DNA of 64,000 nucleotides from Phascolarctobacterium sp. ET69 (GTDB lineage: Bacteria > Bacillota > Negativicutes > Acidaminococcales > Acidaminococcaceae): the NCBI RefSeq assembly GCF_023336935.1, contig NZ_JAMBLR010000003.1, positions 62,001 to 126,000 on the forward strand, written 5' to 3'. A model generated the notes under the pieces. That model saw only the letters and a list, made by a program, of their open reading frames with translations, did not search any database and was not told the origin of the DNA. Position numbers and translations under genes: made by a program. Positions 1 to 7,775 of the stretch are shown here, in pieces (positions within the stretch are counted from its first letter, which is position 1; each line of letters begins with the position of its first letter).

Positions 1-24
1 CTGACTAATGTATTTAAATAAATG

Positions 25-810
25 TTATAACTCCAGCGTTTCACCGTCTGCCGGAATATAAAAATCTTTGTTAAGTTTATTGTCGGTGATAAATGCACGC
101 AGGCCGTCACGGCTTAAGGTTGCGTGCCCAACGGCATCCATATGGGTGGCAATTACTGCGGCATTGGGGGCATAGCTGCGCAGTGCGGCAATATCTTCCG
201 TACCCATAATAATCGGTCCGCTGTGTATAAGCTGTGCCGCCGCGGCGTTGACGATAATAATTTCCGGGGCAAATTTATCAACGGCATTTTTTACAAAATC
301 ACACCAAATGGTATCGCCTGCAAGATAAACGGTTTTTTCACCGGCGGCTTTAAATACAACGCCCATAGCGTCGGGACGGAAACCGAATTTTTTATAATAA
401 GGCATTGTTGTATCCGGTTTGCCGTGGATACATCCGGTTTTATAAAGTGTTATGCCGTTAAAAACAGTGCCTGTTTCTTTTAAAATTTCCACATCCGTAA
501 AGCCAAATTTACGCATAAAGTTTTTGTCATATTCGTCCTGAACAAAAATTTTTATGGCTTTTGGCAGGGTTTTGGCTGCAAATTCATCTATGTGATCGAT
601 ATGCGAATGTGTTACAATAACAGCATTAAGGTTTCTGGTTATTTCATCTTCAGGCATTGGCAGCTCAACAAGCGGCCAGCGTTTATCGGGTGTAAAGCAT
701 TCGGGGATGGGGTCAAAATAATCTTTGGGCGCAAACAGCGGGTCAATCAAAAATCTGCTGCCTGCGTAAGTAATAATTGCCGTTGCGTTTCTAATCTGCT
801 GAAAATTCAT
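25..810 (-). CDS. MBL-fold metal-dependent hydrolase (UlaG-like)
   Basis: A 261-residue metallo-beta-lactamase-fold hydrolase, a soluble cytoplasmic enzyme by the absence of a signal peptide or membrane segments. The metal-binding HxHxDH motif is seen at residues 68-73 (THSHIDHID), and a downstream AGDT segment supplies the usual further aspartate. Length and the N-terminal ITYAGSRFLIDP pattern match the UlaG-like subgroup, whose members hydrolyse lactones or phosphodiesters; the substrate cannot be read from the sequence. It starts at ATG 810 behind an AAGGAG site and lies 11 bp after the HMA protein gene, so the two are probably one operon under the operator-like palindrome near 1090. Confidence 0.85.
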   Translation of the reverse strand: MNFQQIRNATAIITYAGSRFLIDPLFAPKDYFDPIPECFTPDKRWPLVELPMPEDEITRNLNAVIVTHSHIDHIDEFAAKTLPKAIKIFVQDEYDKNFMRKFGFTDVEILKETGTVFNGITLYKTGCIHGKPDTTMPYYKKFGFRPDAMGVVFKAAGEKTVYLAGDTIWCDFVKNAVDKFAPEIIIVNAAAAQLIHSGPIIMGTEDIAALRSYAPNAAVIATHMDAVGHATLSRDGLRAFITDNKLNKDFYIPADGETLEL

Positions 811-821
811 AGTATAACTCC

Positions 822-1040
822 TTACGCTTTAACAGTAACGTCGGGCTCGATTTTGTTGATGAGCTTAACGGCTTCGTCAAGCACCTGTGCAAATTTGTCA
901 TCCGGTGCTTCCAGTGTCATTTTTTGTGCCATAAAGCTAACGCTGGCATTGGTTACGCCGTCGATTTTTTTAACGGCATCTTCAATTTTTGCGGCGCAGT
1001 TAGCGCAGTCAAGGTCAATAAGTTTAACAGATTTTTTCAT
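822..1040 (-). CDS. small heavy-metal-associated (HMA) domain protein
   Basis: A 72-residue stand-alone HMA domain with the CxxC metal site in the form DLDCANCAAKIE near residues 10-20. This variant of the motif (DCANC rather than GMTCxxC) is more typical of zinc/cadmium ATPase N-termini than of CopZ, so the metal is uncertain. The protein would act as a cytosolic metallochaperone or metal buffer. An AAGGAG site precedes ATG 1040. The gene heads a two-gene unit with the MBL hydrolase downstream and has an ArsR/SmtB-like palindrome in its promoter region. Confidence 0.85.
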   Translation of the reverse strand: MKKSVKLIDLDCANCAAKIEDAVKKIDGVTNASVSFMAQKMTLEAPDDKFAQVLDEAVKLINKIEPDVTVKA

Positions 1041-1080
1041 AGCGGAACACTCCTTAAATTTATATTGTTTATAATTTTAT

Positions 1081-1100
1081 ATTTGAGCAACTGCTCATGT
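1081..1100 (-). promoter_or_regulatory. candidate ArsR/SmtB-type operator
   Basis: The perfect palindrome TGAGCA-AC-TGCTCA (1084-1097) with AT-rich flanks sits about 45 bp upstream of the HMA gene. Form and spacing resemble the operators of metal-sensing ArsR/SmtB repressors. No ArsR gene is in the window, so the assignment is inferred from the site and the metal-binding product. Confidence 0.4.
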
Positions 1101-1203
1101 ATTTATTATAAATAAACGCCTGTCAGCTGCAAGGCTTTTACAGGCAGATTGTTCCGTTTGGGACAGGAAAAAATCTTTTTGGGGCTAAAAGGCGGTGTTG
1201 GTG

Positions 1204-2172
1204 ATGAATTATATAAAAGATAACGGTATGATGGAAAAACTGCCGTTTTGGAAGTTTGGCGGCAAAAGCAGCAGCGCTGAAAAATACCTGTTTGAAAATG
1301 AAAACGGCAGCGGGCAGATACTGCTTTATAATGTACTGCCGGGGCTTAAGCTGGCAGTAACCGAATTAAACGGCAGTACCATGAATTTTTATCATCCTGC
1401 CGTCAGCGGCGTTATGCAGGTTAATTACTGCCTGAACGGGCGTATGGGCTGGGTGATGCAGGGCGGCAGAAGCATTTATCTTGGCCAGGGTGATGTATCG
1501 TTCCATATGATGGACTGCTGCACCGTATCGGGCATAACCTTGCCTTTGGGGCATTACAGCGGTATTGCACTATTTGTGGATTTAAATATGGCTGCGCAGC
1601 CCTTTGCTGAAACGCTAAACCTTTCGGATGTAGATTTGCCTGAATGGGCAGAAAAGTTTTGCCGCGGCGGCGAAGTTACGGTTTGGCCGGGTGCTGCGGA
1701 AATTGCAGATATGTTTGCGCTTTTGCTGCGTGTAAAAAGTGAATACCGGCAGGCGTATTTTAAATTGAAAGCGCAGGAAATGCTTTTATTTTTGGTTATG
1801 TACGGTGTTCCGCATCTTAAAACGGCCGAAAGCTGCGAGGAACGTTATATGGAAATTATAAAAAAGATTCACGCCAAAATAACCGGCAGCTGGCAGGAGC
1901 ATTATACCATTGAACAGCTTGCCCGCGAACATTCCATTAATGCTTCTGTTTTGAAAAAAGTATTTAAAATGGTGTACGGCAAACCGATGGCACAGTATAT
2001 GAAGGAATACCGCATGAGGAAAGCGGCGGCACTTTTGGTTGCAGGCAGCAGCAGTGTGGCAGAAATTGCAGCGGCAGCCGGTTACGGCAGCCAAAGCAAA
2101 TTTGCGGCGGCGTTTAAGCAGGTAATGCAGCTTGCGCCGTTAGAATACCGTATGCGTTATGGTAAAAAGTAA
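1204..2172 (+). CDS. AraC-family transcriptional regulator
   Basis: A regulator of about 322 residues with a variable N-terminal sensing region (about 1-215) and a C-terminal double helix-turn-helix. The latter shows the AraC hallmark arrangement: YTIEQLAREHSINASVLKKVFK, then GKPMAQYMKEYRMRKAAALL and VAEIAAAAGYGSQSKFAAAFK. ATG 1204 is preferred to upstream GTG codons (1195, 1201) because AAGGCGGTG ends six bases before it. It reads away from the HMA gene. The target is unknown; the neighbouring metal genes and its own promoter are the obvious candidates. Confidence 0.88.
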   Translation: MNYIKDNGMMEKLPFWKFGGKSSSAEKYLFENENGSGQILLYNVLPGLKLAVTELNGSTMNFYHPAVSGVMQVNYCLNGRMGWVMQGGRSIYLGQGDVSFHMMDCCTVSGITLPLGHYSGIALFVDLNMAAQPFAETLNLSDVDLPEWAEKFCRGGEVTVWPGAAEIADMFALLLRVKSEYRQAYFKLKAQEMLLFLVMYGVPHLKTAESCEERYMEIIKKIHAKITGSWQEHYTIEQLAREHSINASVLKKVFKMVYGKPMAQYMKEYRMRKAAALLVAGSSSVAEIAAAAGYGSQSKFAAAFKQVMQLAPLEYRMRYGKK

Positions 2173-2198
2173 TTTGACAATGTTTTTACATAAATATC

Positions 2199-2243
2199 AA
2201 GCAGGCAAACTATCCGTTTAAACGGACAGAATGCCTGCTTTTA
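2199..2243. terminator. bidirectional terminator between convergent genes
   Basis: The outer stem AAGCAGGCA/TGCCTGCTT encloses an inner perfect palindrome TCCGTTTAAACGGA (2213-2226), followed by TTTTAGTTTTT on the plus strand. It separates the AraC gene from the convergent HxlR gene. Confidence 0.75.
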
Positions 2244-2279
2244 GTTTTTGGCGTTTTGCTACGGTATTTGAGTTTTGCT

Positions 2280-2657
2280 TTAATCCTTGCAGTGGCAGGT
2301 GCCGGGCTGCGCCGTCATGCTGCATGAAGGGCATTTTCCCTGGCTCTGCATTAAACCGCTGCCCCACTCGTACATGGCTTTAAGAATGGGAAAGAGGCTT
2401 TCGCCCAGTGCTGTAAGGGAATATTCCACTTTGGGCGGCACAACGGGGTAAACCTTGCGGTTAATAAGCCCGTCCTGTTCCAGTTCGCGCAGCTGCTGCG
2501 TAAGCATTTTGGGTGTTGCCTCCGGCACAAGCTGGCGCAGCTGGTTAAAGCGCAGCACGCGCCCCGATAAATGCCAAAGCAGAAGCGCTTTGTATTTGCC
2601 GCCGATAAGGTGCAGAGTGGCGGCAACGGGGCAGTTTACGTTAATGTTTTTTTCCAT
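2280..2657 (-). CDS. HxlR-family regulator with cysteine-rich tail
   Basis: A 125-residue winged-helix regulator of the HxlR family: conserved [22 protein letters not shown] at the N-terminus, then [33 protein letters not shown] 2657 is chosen over an upstream extension because TAGGAG lies just before it. The C-terminal tail carries CPSC and CHC clusters, which are not part of the core HxlR fold and could bind a metal or sense redox state. The gene is divergent from copA, with an operator-like palindrome between them, so it probably regulates itself and copA (inference). Confidence 0.88.
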   Translation of the reverse strand: MEKNINVNCPVAATLHLIGGKYKALLLWHLSGRVLRFNQLRQLVPEATPKMLTQQLRELEQDGLINRKVYPVVPPKVEYSLTALGESLFPILKAMYEWGSGLMQSQGKCPSCSMTAQPGTCHCKD

Positions 2658-2670
2658 AATTATGCTCCTA

Positions 2671-2688
2671 AGTATCTTTTTAGGTACT
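2671..2688. promoter_or_regulatory. HxlR-type operator candidate
   Basis: Imperfect palindrome AGTATCTTTTTAGGTACT between the HxlR start and the copA promoter. HxlR proteins commonly bind GTAC-containing dyads. It lies just downstream of a TATAGT-like element on the HxlR strand, which suits autorepression. Confidence 0.5.
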
Positions 2689-2709
2689 ATATCACCAAAT
2701 AGTGCATTC

Positions 2710-2738
2710 TTGATTAAAAGATATTGTCTTAATATAAT
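2710..2738 (+). promoter_or_regulatory. copA promoter
   Basis: TTGATT (2710-2715), a 17-bp spacer and TATAAT (2733-2738), about 50 bp upstream of the copA start. It faces the HxlR-type operator on its upstream side. Confidence 0.6.
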
Positions 2739-2791
2739 AATAACAGGAATAAAAAAGAGCGTCAATGTAGTGTTATATAAGGAGCAAAGCT

Positions 2792-5392
2792 ATGAAAAAG
2801 GAACAGTTTAACGTTACCGGCATGACCTGTGCCGCCTGCAGTGCCCGTGTGGAAAAAGCTGTTGGCAGACTGCCTGGCGTGGATAAAATAGCCGTTAATT
2901 TATTAAAAAACAGCATGGTGGTTGAATATGATGAAACGGCACTCGATACGCAGAAAATAATCGGTGCCGTTACGGAAGCCGGGTACGGCGCGTCGCTGAA
3001 AGAAGCTGCGCAGCAGGGCAAAGCCTCTAAATCAATGCAGGCCTCGGCAAACGATATTGCGCGGCAGGAATATGAGGCGGTGAAAAAACGCCTGAAACTT
3101 TCACTGGTGTTTGCCGTGCCGCTTTCGTATATTTCCATGGGGCATATGATGGGCTGGCCGCTGCCGGAGATTTTCCTCGGCGTGGAAAACGCCATGATTT
3201 TTTCGCTGACGCTTTTATTGCTGGTTATTCCGGTAGTGTTTATTAATTTTAAGTTTTTCCGCGTCGGTTTTAAAACTCTTTTTGCGGCTTCGCCGAATAT
3301 GGATTCCCTTATTGCCATTGGCGCGTCGGCTTCGCTTGTTTACGGCGTGTACGCGCTTTATAAAATTGCTTACGGCTTTGGGCACGGCGATTTGGCTCTG
3401 GTACACCGGTTCTCGATGGACTTGTATTTTGAATCCGCCGGTATGATTTTAACGCTGATTACCTTCGGCAAGTTTCTGGAAGCGCGTGCCAAAGGAAGAA
3501 CGAGCGATGCGATTACCAAGCTGATGGATTTGGCGCCGAAAACAGCCGTTGTTGAGCGCGACGGCGCAGAGCTGGAGGTGCCCGTTGAAGAAGTTGAAAA
3601 AGGCGATATTCTTGTGGTGCGCAGCGGCATGAGCGTGCCTGTGGACGGCGTTTTAACCGAAGGGCATGCAGCGGTTGACGAATCGGCAATTACCGGCGAG
3701 AGCATTCCTGTGGAGAAGGAACCCGGCAGCAAGGTTACCGGGGCAACGGTTGTAAAATCGGGCTTTTTTAAAATGCGTGCCGACAGGGTTGGCGAAGATA
3801 CCACGCTGGCACAGATTGTGCGGCTTGTGGATGACGCTACAAGTTCCAAACCGCCCATTGCCAAAATGGCGGACAAGGTAAGCGGCGTGTTTGTGCCTGC
3901 CGTTATCGGCATTGCGCTTGTAACGGCGGCAGTATGGCTTTTGCTTGGTGAAAGCTTTGAGTTTGCACTCTCCAACGCTATTGCAGTGCTTGTAATATCG
4001 TGCCCGTGCGCGCTGGGGCTGGCAACGCCTACGGCAATTATGGTAGGCACCGGGCGCGGAGCGGCCAGCGGCGTTTTGATTAAATCGGCGGAAGCGTTGG
4101 AAACGGTGCACGAAGTTAACACCATAGTGCTTGATAAAACCGGTACCATAACGCAGGGCGAGCCCGGAGTGACGGATGTTTTATACAGCAAAAGCGCCGG
4201 TGAAGCGCAGCTTGTTAAAACGGCGGCGTCGTTGGAAAAATATTCCGAACACCCGCTGGCGCAGGCGATTGTAAAATATGCGGAAGAAAAAAACGTGCAG
4301 CTTGTGCCGGTAACAGGTTTTGCGCAGCAGGCCGGGCGCGGCATTAAAGGCGTAATGGAAGGCAGACACTGTTTTGGCGGCAACCGCAGAATGCTGGAAG
4401 AAGCCGGGCTTTATGATGATAACGTAAAAATGCTGGAAGAAAAACTGGCGGCCGAAGGCAAAACACCGCTGTTTTTTGCCCGTGACGGCATATTGCTCGG
4501 CATTATTGCCCTGGCAGACAGGGTAAAACCGACAAGCCGTGCGGCCATAGAAGAAATGAAGCGCATGGGGCTGGAGGTAGTAATGCTTACCGGCGACAAC
4601 GCGCGCACGGCGCAGGCCATACAGAAAGAAGTAGGCGCTGACCGCGTGGTGGCAGAAGTTTTGCCGCAGGATAAGGAAACGGAAATACGCCGTTTGCAGC
4701 AGCAGGGCAAAAAAGTTGCCATGGTTGGCGACGGCATTAACGACGCACCTGCACTGGCGCGTGCCGATGTGGGCATTGCCATTGGCGCCGGTACGGATAT
4801 AGCCATTGAATCGGCAGATTTGGTGCTGATGAAAAATGACCTGCTGGATGTTGCCGGTGCTGTTCAGCTTGGGCACGCGGTAATACGCAACATTAAGCAG
4901 AACCTGTTCTGGGCGCTGTTTTACAATGCCATCTGTATTCCTGTGGCGGCGGGCGTGTTCTATCCGTGGCTCGGCATTAAGCTCAGCCCCATGCTGGGCG
5001 CGCTGGCCATGAGCTTCAGTTCCGTTTTTGTTGTAACCAATGCCCTGCGGTTAAGGTTCTTTAACCCGGTGTATGCGGCAGATACCGGCGCGGATATGCC
5101 CGGCGCTGCTGTGCACGAATGCAGGGTTGAGGCAGTAGATATATTAAACACCAACAAAAAAGAAAGGGTTGATACCATGAAAAAAGTACTTGATATTGAA
5201 GGCATGATGTGCCAGCACTGCGTAGCACACGTAAACAAAGCCTTAAGCGGCATTGAAGGCGTGGAAGCCGTTGAAGTTTCGCTTGAAAACAAAAACGCCG
5301 CCGTTACGCTGGCGGCGGATGTTGCCGATGACGTGCTGACCAAAGCCGTTGTTGATGCAGGCTACGAAGTAAAAGGCGTTAAAACTTTATAA
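2792..5392 (+). CDS. copA: copper-exporting P1B-type ATPase with C-terminal CopZ-like domain
   Basis: An 866-residue Cu(+) efflux ATPase of the inner membrane. In order: N-terminal HMA domain with GMTCAAC (Cys13, Cys16), paired membrane helices, the actuator TGES motif, the CPC transport motif at 404-406, the phosphorylation motif DKTGT with Asp448, the GDGINDAP hinge and final helices. Unusually, a second HMA domain (GMMCQHC, Cys807 and Cys810) is fused at the C-terminus after a hydrophilic linker. This part begins with an in-frame ATG at 5177 behind AGAAAGGG, so a free 71-residue CopZ-like protein may also be made. The SD AAGGAG precedes ATG 2792. Confidence 0.95.
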   Translation: MKKEQFNVTGMTCAACSARVEKAVGRLPGVDKIAVNLLKNSMVVEYDETALDTQKIIGAVTEAGYGASLKEAAQQGKASKSMQASANDIARQEYEAVKKRLKLSLVFAVPLSYISMGHMMGWPLPEIFLGVENAMIFSLTLLLLVIPVVFINFKFFRVGFKTLFAASPNMDSLIAIGASASLVYGVYALYKIAYGFGHGDLALVHRFSMDLYFESAGMILTLITFGKFLEARAKGRTSDAITKLMDLAPKTAVVERDGAELEVPVEEVEKGDILVVRSGMSVPVDGVLTEGHAAVDESAITGESIPVEKEPGSKVTGATVVKSGFFKMRADRVGEDTTLAQIVRLVDDATSSKPPIAKMADKVSGVFVPAVIGIALVTAAVWLLLGESFEFALSNAIAVLVISCPCALGLATPTAIMVGTGRGAASGVLIKSAEALETVHEVNTIVLDKTGTITQGEPGVTDVLYSKSAGEAQLVKTAASLEKYSEHPLAQAIVKYAEEKNVQLVPVTGFAQQAGRGIKGVMEGRHCFGGNRRMLEEAGLYDDNVKMLEEKLAAEGKTPLFFARDGILLGIIALADRVKPTSRAAIEEMKRMGLEVVMLTGDNARTAQAIQKEVGADRVVAEVLPQDKETEIRRLQQQGKKVAMVGDGINDAPALARADVGIAIGAGTDIAIESADLVLMKNDLLDVAGAVQLGHAVIRNIKQNLFWALFYNAICIPVAAGVFYPWLGIKLSPMLGALAMSFSSVFVVTNALRLRFFNPVYAADTGADMPGAAVHECRVEAVDILNTNKKERVDTMKKVLDIEGMMCQHCVAHVNKALSGIEGVEAVEVSLENKNAAVTLAADVADDVLTKAVVDAGYEVKGVKTL

Positions 5393-5420
5393 AAAACAGC
5401 CCTTCGGTGCGGAAGGGCTG
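5391..5420 (-). terminator. terminator of the first aldo/keto reductase unit
   Basis: Perfect stem CAGCCCTTC/GAAGGGCTG (5397-5420), followed on the minus strand by six T residues (5391-5396). Confidence 0.75.
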
Positions 5421-5428
5421 CAAAGAAG

Positions 5429-5463
5429 CAGTGCCGGGCGGTGTGTTCCGGCGCTGTTTTTTT
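5429..5463 (+). terminator. copA terminator
   Basis: Stem CAGTGCCGG/CCGGCGCTG with one G-U pair (5429-5456), followed by seven T residues. Confidence 0.8.
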
Positions 5464-5510
5464 ATGCTGTTTTATGGTGGTTTAAGTTATGGCAGCTTAA
5501 ACTTTGCCGT

Positions 5511-6359
5511 TTAAGCGTGCTTGCCCATGTTTGTTAAAAATTCAACCGTGGCAGGGTCATAATGAGAGAAGAACAGGCTCCTGCCGGTATCGAGCGCACG
5601 GATTTTTGCCATATCGTCATCGGAAAGTTTAAAATCGAAAATATCAAAGTTCTGTACCATGCGGTCTTTGTGTACGGATTTGGGTATAACAACCACGCCG
5701 CACTGAATTAAAAAGCGCAGGGCAACCTGTGCTGCCGATTTATTGTATTTTGCGGCAACTTCATTTAAAACGCCGTTGGTAAAAAAGCCGTTGCGCCCTT
5801 CGGCAAACGGGCCCCACGATTGGTGTGTTACGCCGTATTTCTGCATAATGGCGTGGGCGGTTTGCTGCTGCTGGAACACATGGGTTTCAACCTGGTTTAC
5901 CATCGGAGCAATTTCGGCAAACTGGCACAGGTCAATCAGCCTGTCGGGGTAAAAATTGGCAACGCCGATAGCGCGCAGCTGCCCGTTTTTATAGGCTTCT
6001 TCCATGGCGCGCCAGGTGCCGTAATAATCGCTGAACGGCTGGTGAATTAAGAGCAGGTCAATGTAGCCTGTTTTAAGTTTGTGCAGCGATTCGGCAATGG
6101 AGGCTTTGGCTTTTTCGTAACCGGCATTAGCAATCCAGATTTTGGTGGTAATAAAAAGTTCTTCGCGCGGCACGCCGGATTTTTCAATCGCATTGCCGAC
6201 GCCTTCTTCGTTGTGGTAAGCCTGCGCGGTATCAATGGAGCGGTAGCCGCAGCTGATGGCATCCAACACGCAGCGTTCGGTATCTGCTTCCGGTATCTGG
6301 TAAACGCCGTAGCCCAACATGGGCATTTTAATTCCGTTGCTTAAAGTTGCATATTCCAT
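5511..6359 (-). CDS. aldo/keto reductase (2,5-diketogluconate reductase type)
   Basis: A 282-residue NADPH-dependent aldo/keto reductase with the TIM-barrel family pattern. The catalytic tetrad is visible as Asp43 and Tyr48 (SIDTAQAYHNEE), Lys73 (TTKIW) and His106 (LLLIHQP). The C-terminal IPKSVHKDR segment is the usual 2'-phosphate-binding loop. It acts on aldehydes or ketones in the cytoplasm; the substrate is not predictable. It follows another reductase gene in the same direction after 16 bp, with TCCTCC (GGAGGA on the coding strand) just before the start. Confidence 0.92.
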   Translation of the reverse strand: MEYATLSNGIKMPMLGYGVYQIPEADTERCVLDAISCGYRSIDTAQAYHNEEGVGNAIEKSGVPREELFITTKIWIANAGYEKAKASIAESLHKLKTGYIDLLLIHQPFSDYYGTWRAMEEAYKNGQLRAIGVANFYPDRLIDLCQFAEIAPMVNQVETHVFQQQQTAHAIMQKYGVTHQSWGPFAEGRNGFFTNGVLNEVAAKYNKSAAQVALRFLIQCGVVVIPKSVHKDRMVQNFDIFDFKLSDDDMAKIRALDTGRSLFFSHYDPATVEFLTNMGKHA

Positions 6360-6375
6360 GGTTCTTCCTCCTGTT

Positions 6376-7377
6376 TTAACGTTTTATAACGCGGGTGCCG
6401 CCAAACACATTGCTCATTGTCATATTGTCCAGTGCTTCGTCAATGGCGGCAACTTCTCCGGCGGTCAGCACAATATCTGCGGCGCCGAGGTTTTCGGCAA
6501 GGCGGTTTAATTTGCGCGTGCCGGGAATTGGTACAATGTAAGGCTTTTTATTAAGCATCCACGCCAGTGAAATTTGCCCCGGCGCGGCGTTTTTGGCTTT
6601 GGCGGTTTCTTCAAGCAGTGCCAGCAGGTTTCCGTTCTGCGCAAAGGCCTCTTTTTTAAACTGCGGCATGGCGCTGCGGTAGTCTTCTTGGGGGTCAAAT
6701 TTGCTTTCGGCCGTGTATCTGGCGGTTAAAAAGCCGTTAGCCAGCGGGCTGAAAGCCACAAGGCCGATGTTTAATTCCTCCAGCACGCCAAAAAGAACTT
6801 CGTAATTGCGGAACATCATGGAATAACGGTTTTGAATGGCCGTTACCGGGCAGATTTTATGCGCGCGGCGGATGGTGTCTTCCGTTACTTCGGAAAGGCC
6901 CCAGTGGGTGATTTTGCCTTCTTCGATAAGCCTGCTCATTACGCCTGCCACTTCCTCCACAGAAACGGAGGGGTCCTGACGGTGCTGGTAGTAAAGGTCG
7001 ATATGGTCGGTCTGCAGGCGTTTCAGCGAACCTTCAACGGCTTTGCGGATGCTTTCGGGGCGTGAATCGGGAATAACCGGTTTGTTTACGTCTGGGTCAT
7101 TCCAGTCGAAGGTAATGCCAAACTTGGTGGCGAGTACAATTTTATCACGGTAAGGCTTTAAGGCAGGCCCCAGCAGTTCTTCGTTGTCGTGCGGGTTTTC
7201 CGGCGTGCCGTACAGTTCTGCGGTGTCAAAAAAGGTGCAGCCCATATCAACGGCACGGGCTAAAAGCTCCGTCATTTCTTTTTTATCCGCGGGAGCGCCG
7301 TAAGCATGGCTCATGCCCATGCAGCCAAGGCCAACGGCGCTGACGGTTAAGTCTTTTCCTAAAGTTCTGTATTGCAT
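6376..7377 (-). CDS. aldo/keto reductase (AKR13/Tas-like)
   Basis: A 333-residue aldo/keto reductase of the longer YhdN/AKR13-like type. The tetrad residues are Asp51 and Tyr56 (FFDTAELYG), Lys85 (VLATKFG) and His132 (LYYQHRQDP), followed by the VVAFSPLANGFL-like and IPGTRKLNRLAENL cofactor segments. AAGGAG lies upstream of ATG 7377. It is upstream of a second reductase gene and downstream of a small membrane-protein ORF, so all are probably cotranscribed. Confidence 0.92.
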   Translation of the reverse strand: MQYRTLGKDLTVSAVGLGCMGMSHAYGAPADKKEMTELLARAVDMGCTFFDTAELYGTPENPHDNEELLGPALKPYRDKIVLATKFGITFDWNDPDVNKPVIPDSRPESIRKAVEGSLKRLQTDHIDLYYQHRQDPSVSVEEVAGVMSRLIEEGKITHWGLSEVTEDTIRRAHKICPVTAIQNRYSMMFRNYEVLFGVLEELNIGLVAFSPLANGFLTARYTAESKFDPQEDYRSAMPQFKKEAFAQNGNLLALLEETAKAKNAAPGQISLAWMLNKKPYIVPIPGTRKLNRLAENLGAADIVLTAGEVAAIDEALDNMTMSNVFGGTRVIKR

Positions 7378-7396
7378 AGTCTGTTCTCCTTATTTT

Positions 7397-7567
7397 TTAC
7401 AGGCGTCCGGTTTCTCTTTGCCACAGCTGCCATGAGTTGACGATATTCTGAAAAAGTATGTAGCTGCTTGGGGCAATGGAAATTACCGGCGAAAGGTAGG
7501 TGTAAGCCACCCAGATGGCAAGCGGCAGCGTCCATTTTTTGGCAAAGGCAATCAGTTTTGTCATCAT
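7397..7567 (-). CDS. small putative membrane protein (56 aa)
   Basis: Reading ATGATGACAAAACTG from 7567 gives 56 residues: a basic start (MMTKLIAFAKKW), a hydrophobic stretch TLPLAIWVAYTYLSPVISIA and an amphipathic end with several Trp and Gln. It ends 20 bp before the downstream aldo/keto reductase. Its start overlaps the stop of a 20-codon ORF (ATGA), and no SD of its own is evident, so it would depend on translational coupling. The N-terminus resembles transporter starts such as those of bile-acid/sodium symporters, so it may be a transporter remnant rather than a functional small protein. Confidence 0.5.
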   Translation of the reverse strand: MMTKLIAFAKKWTLPLAIWVAYTYLSPVISIAPSSYILFQNIVNSWQLWQRETGRL

Positions 7568-7626
7568 AAACCATCAGGGCTTTGTGCTATATTGCTGCAA
7601 GTTTTAAGCTGCATTTTTAAAACCAT
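7564..7626 (-). CDS. 20-codon ORF, possible leader peptide
   Basis: ATG 7626 is preceded by a very good SD (ATGGAGG) and reads MVLKMQLKTC SNIAQSPDGL before a stop that overlaps the start of the 56-residue ORF. It could be a leader peptide coupling translation, or the debris of a decayed gene. No family is recognised. Confidence 0.3.
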   Translation of the reverse strand: MVLKMQLKTCSNIAQSPDGL

Positions 7627-7662
7627 AATAAAACCTCCATAATCAATTGCTTTTTTGTTTAT

Positions 7663-7692
7663 CTATCTGCCACTGCCAGAACGCGGCGGCAT
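7663..7692 (-). other. nine-codon ORF behind a strong ribosome binding site
   Basis: AAAGGAGGG (about 7699-7707) precedes ATG 7692, which reads MPPRSGSGR and stops. It lies just after the terminator of the upstream LysR gene and before the 20-codon ORF. It is either a leader peptide or a vestige of a lost gene; nothing else is coded in this stretch. Confidence 0.25.
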
Positions 7693-7716
7693 TGCCAGCC
7701 CTCCTTTATCAATATT

Positions 7717-7752
7717 ATAAAAAAACAGGGGCTTCATAAGAAGTCCCTGTTT
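7717..7752 (-). terminator. terminator after the LysR gene
   Basis: Stem AACAGGG(A)CTTC/GAAGCCCCTGTT with a four-base loop on the minus strand, followed by a run of at least seven T residues (7717-7724). Confidence 0.8.
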
Positions 7753-7775
7753 GTCAGTGAGCTTAAACCCTATGG

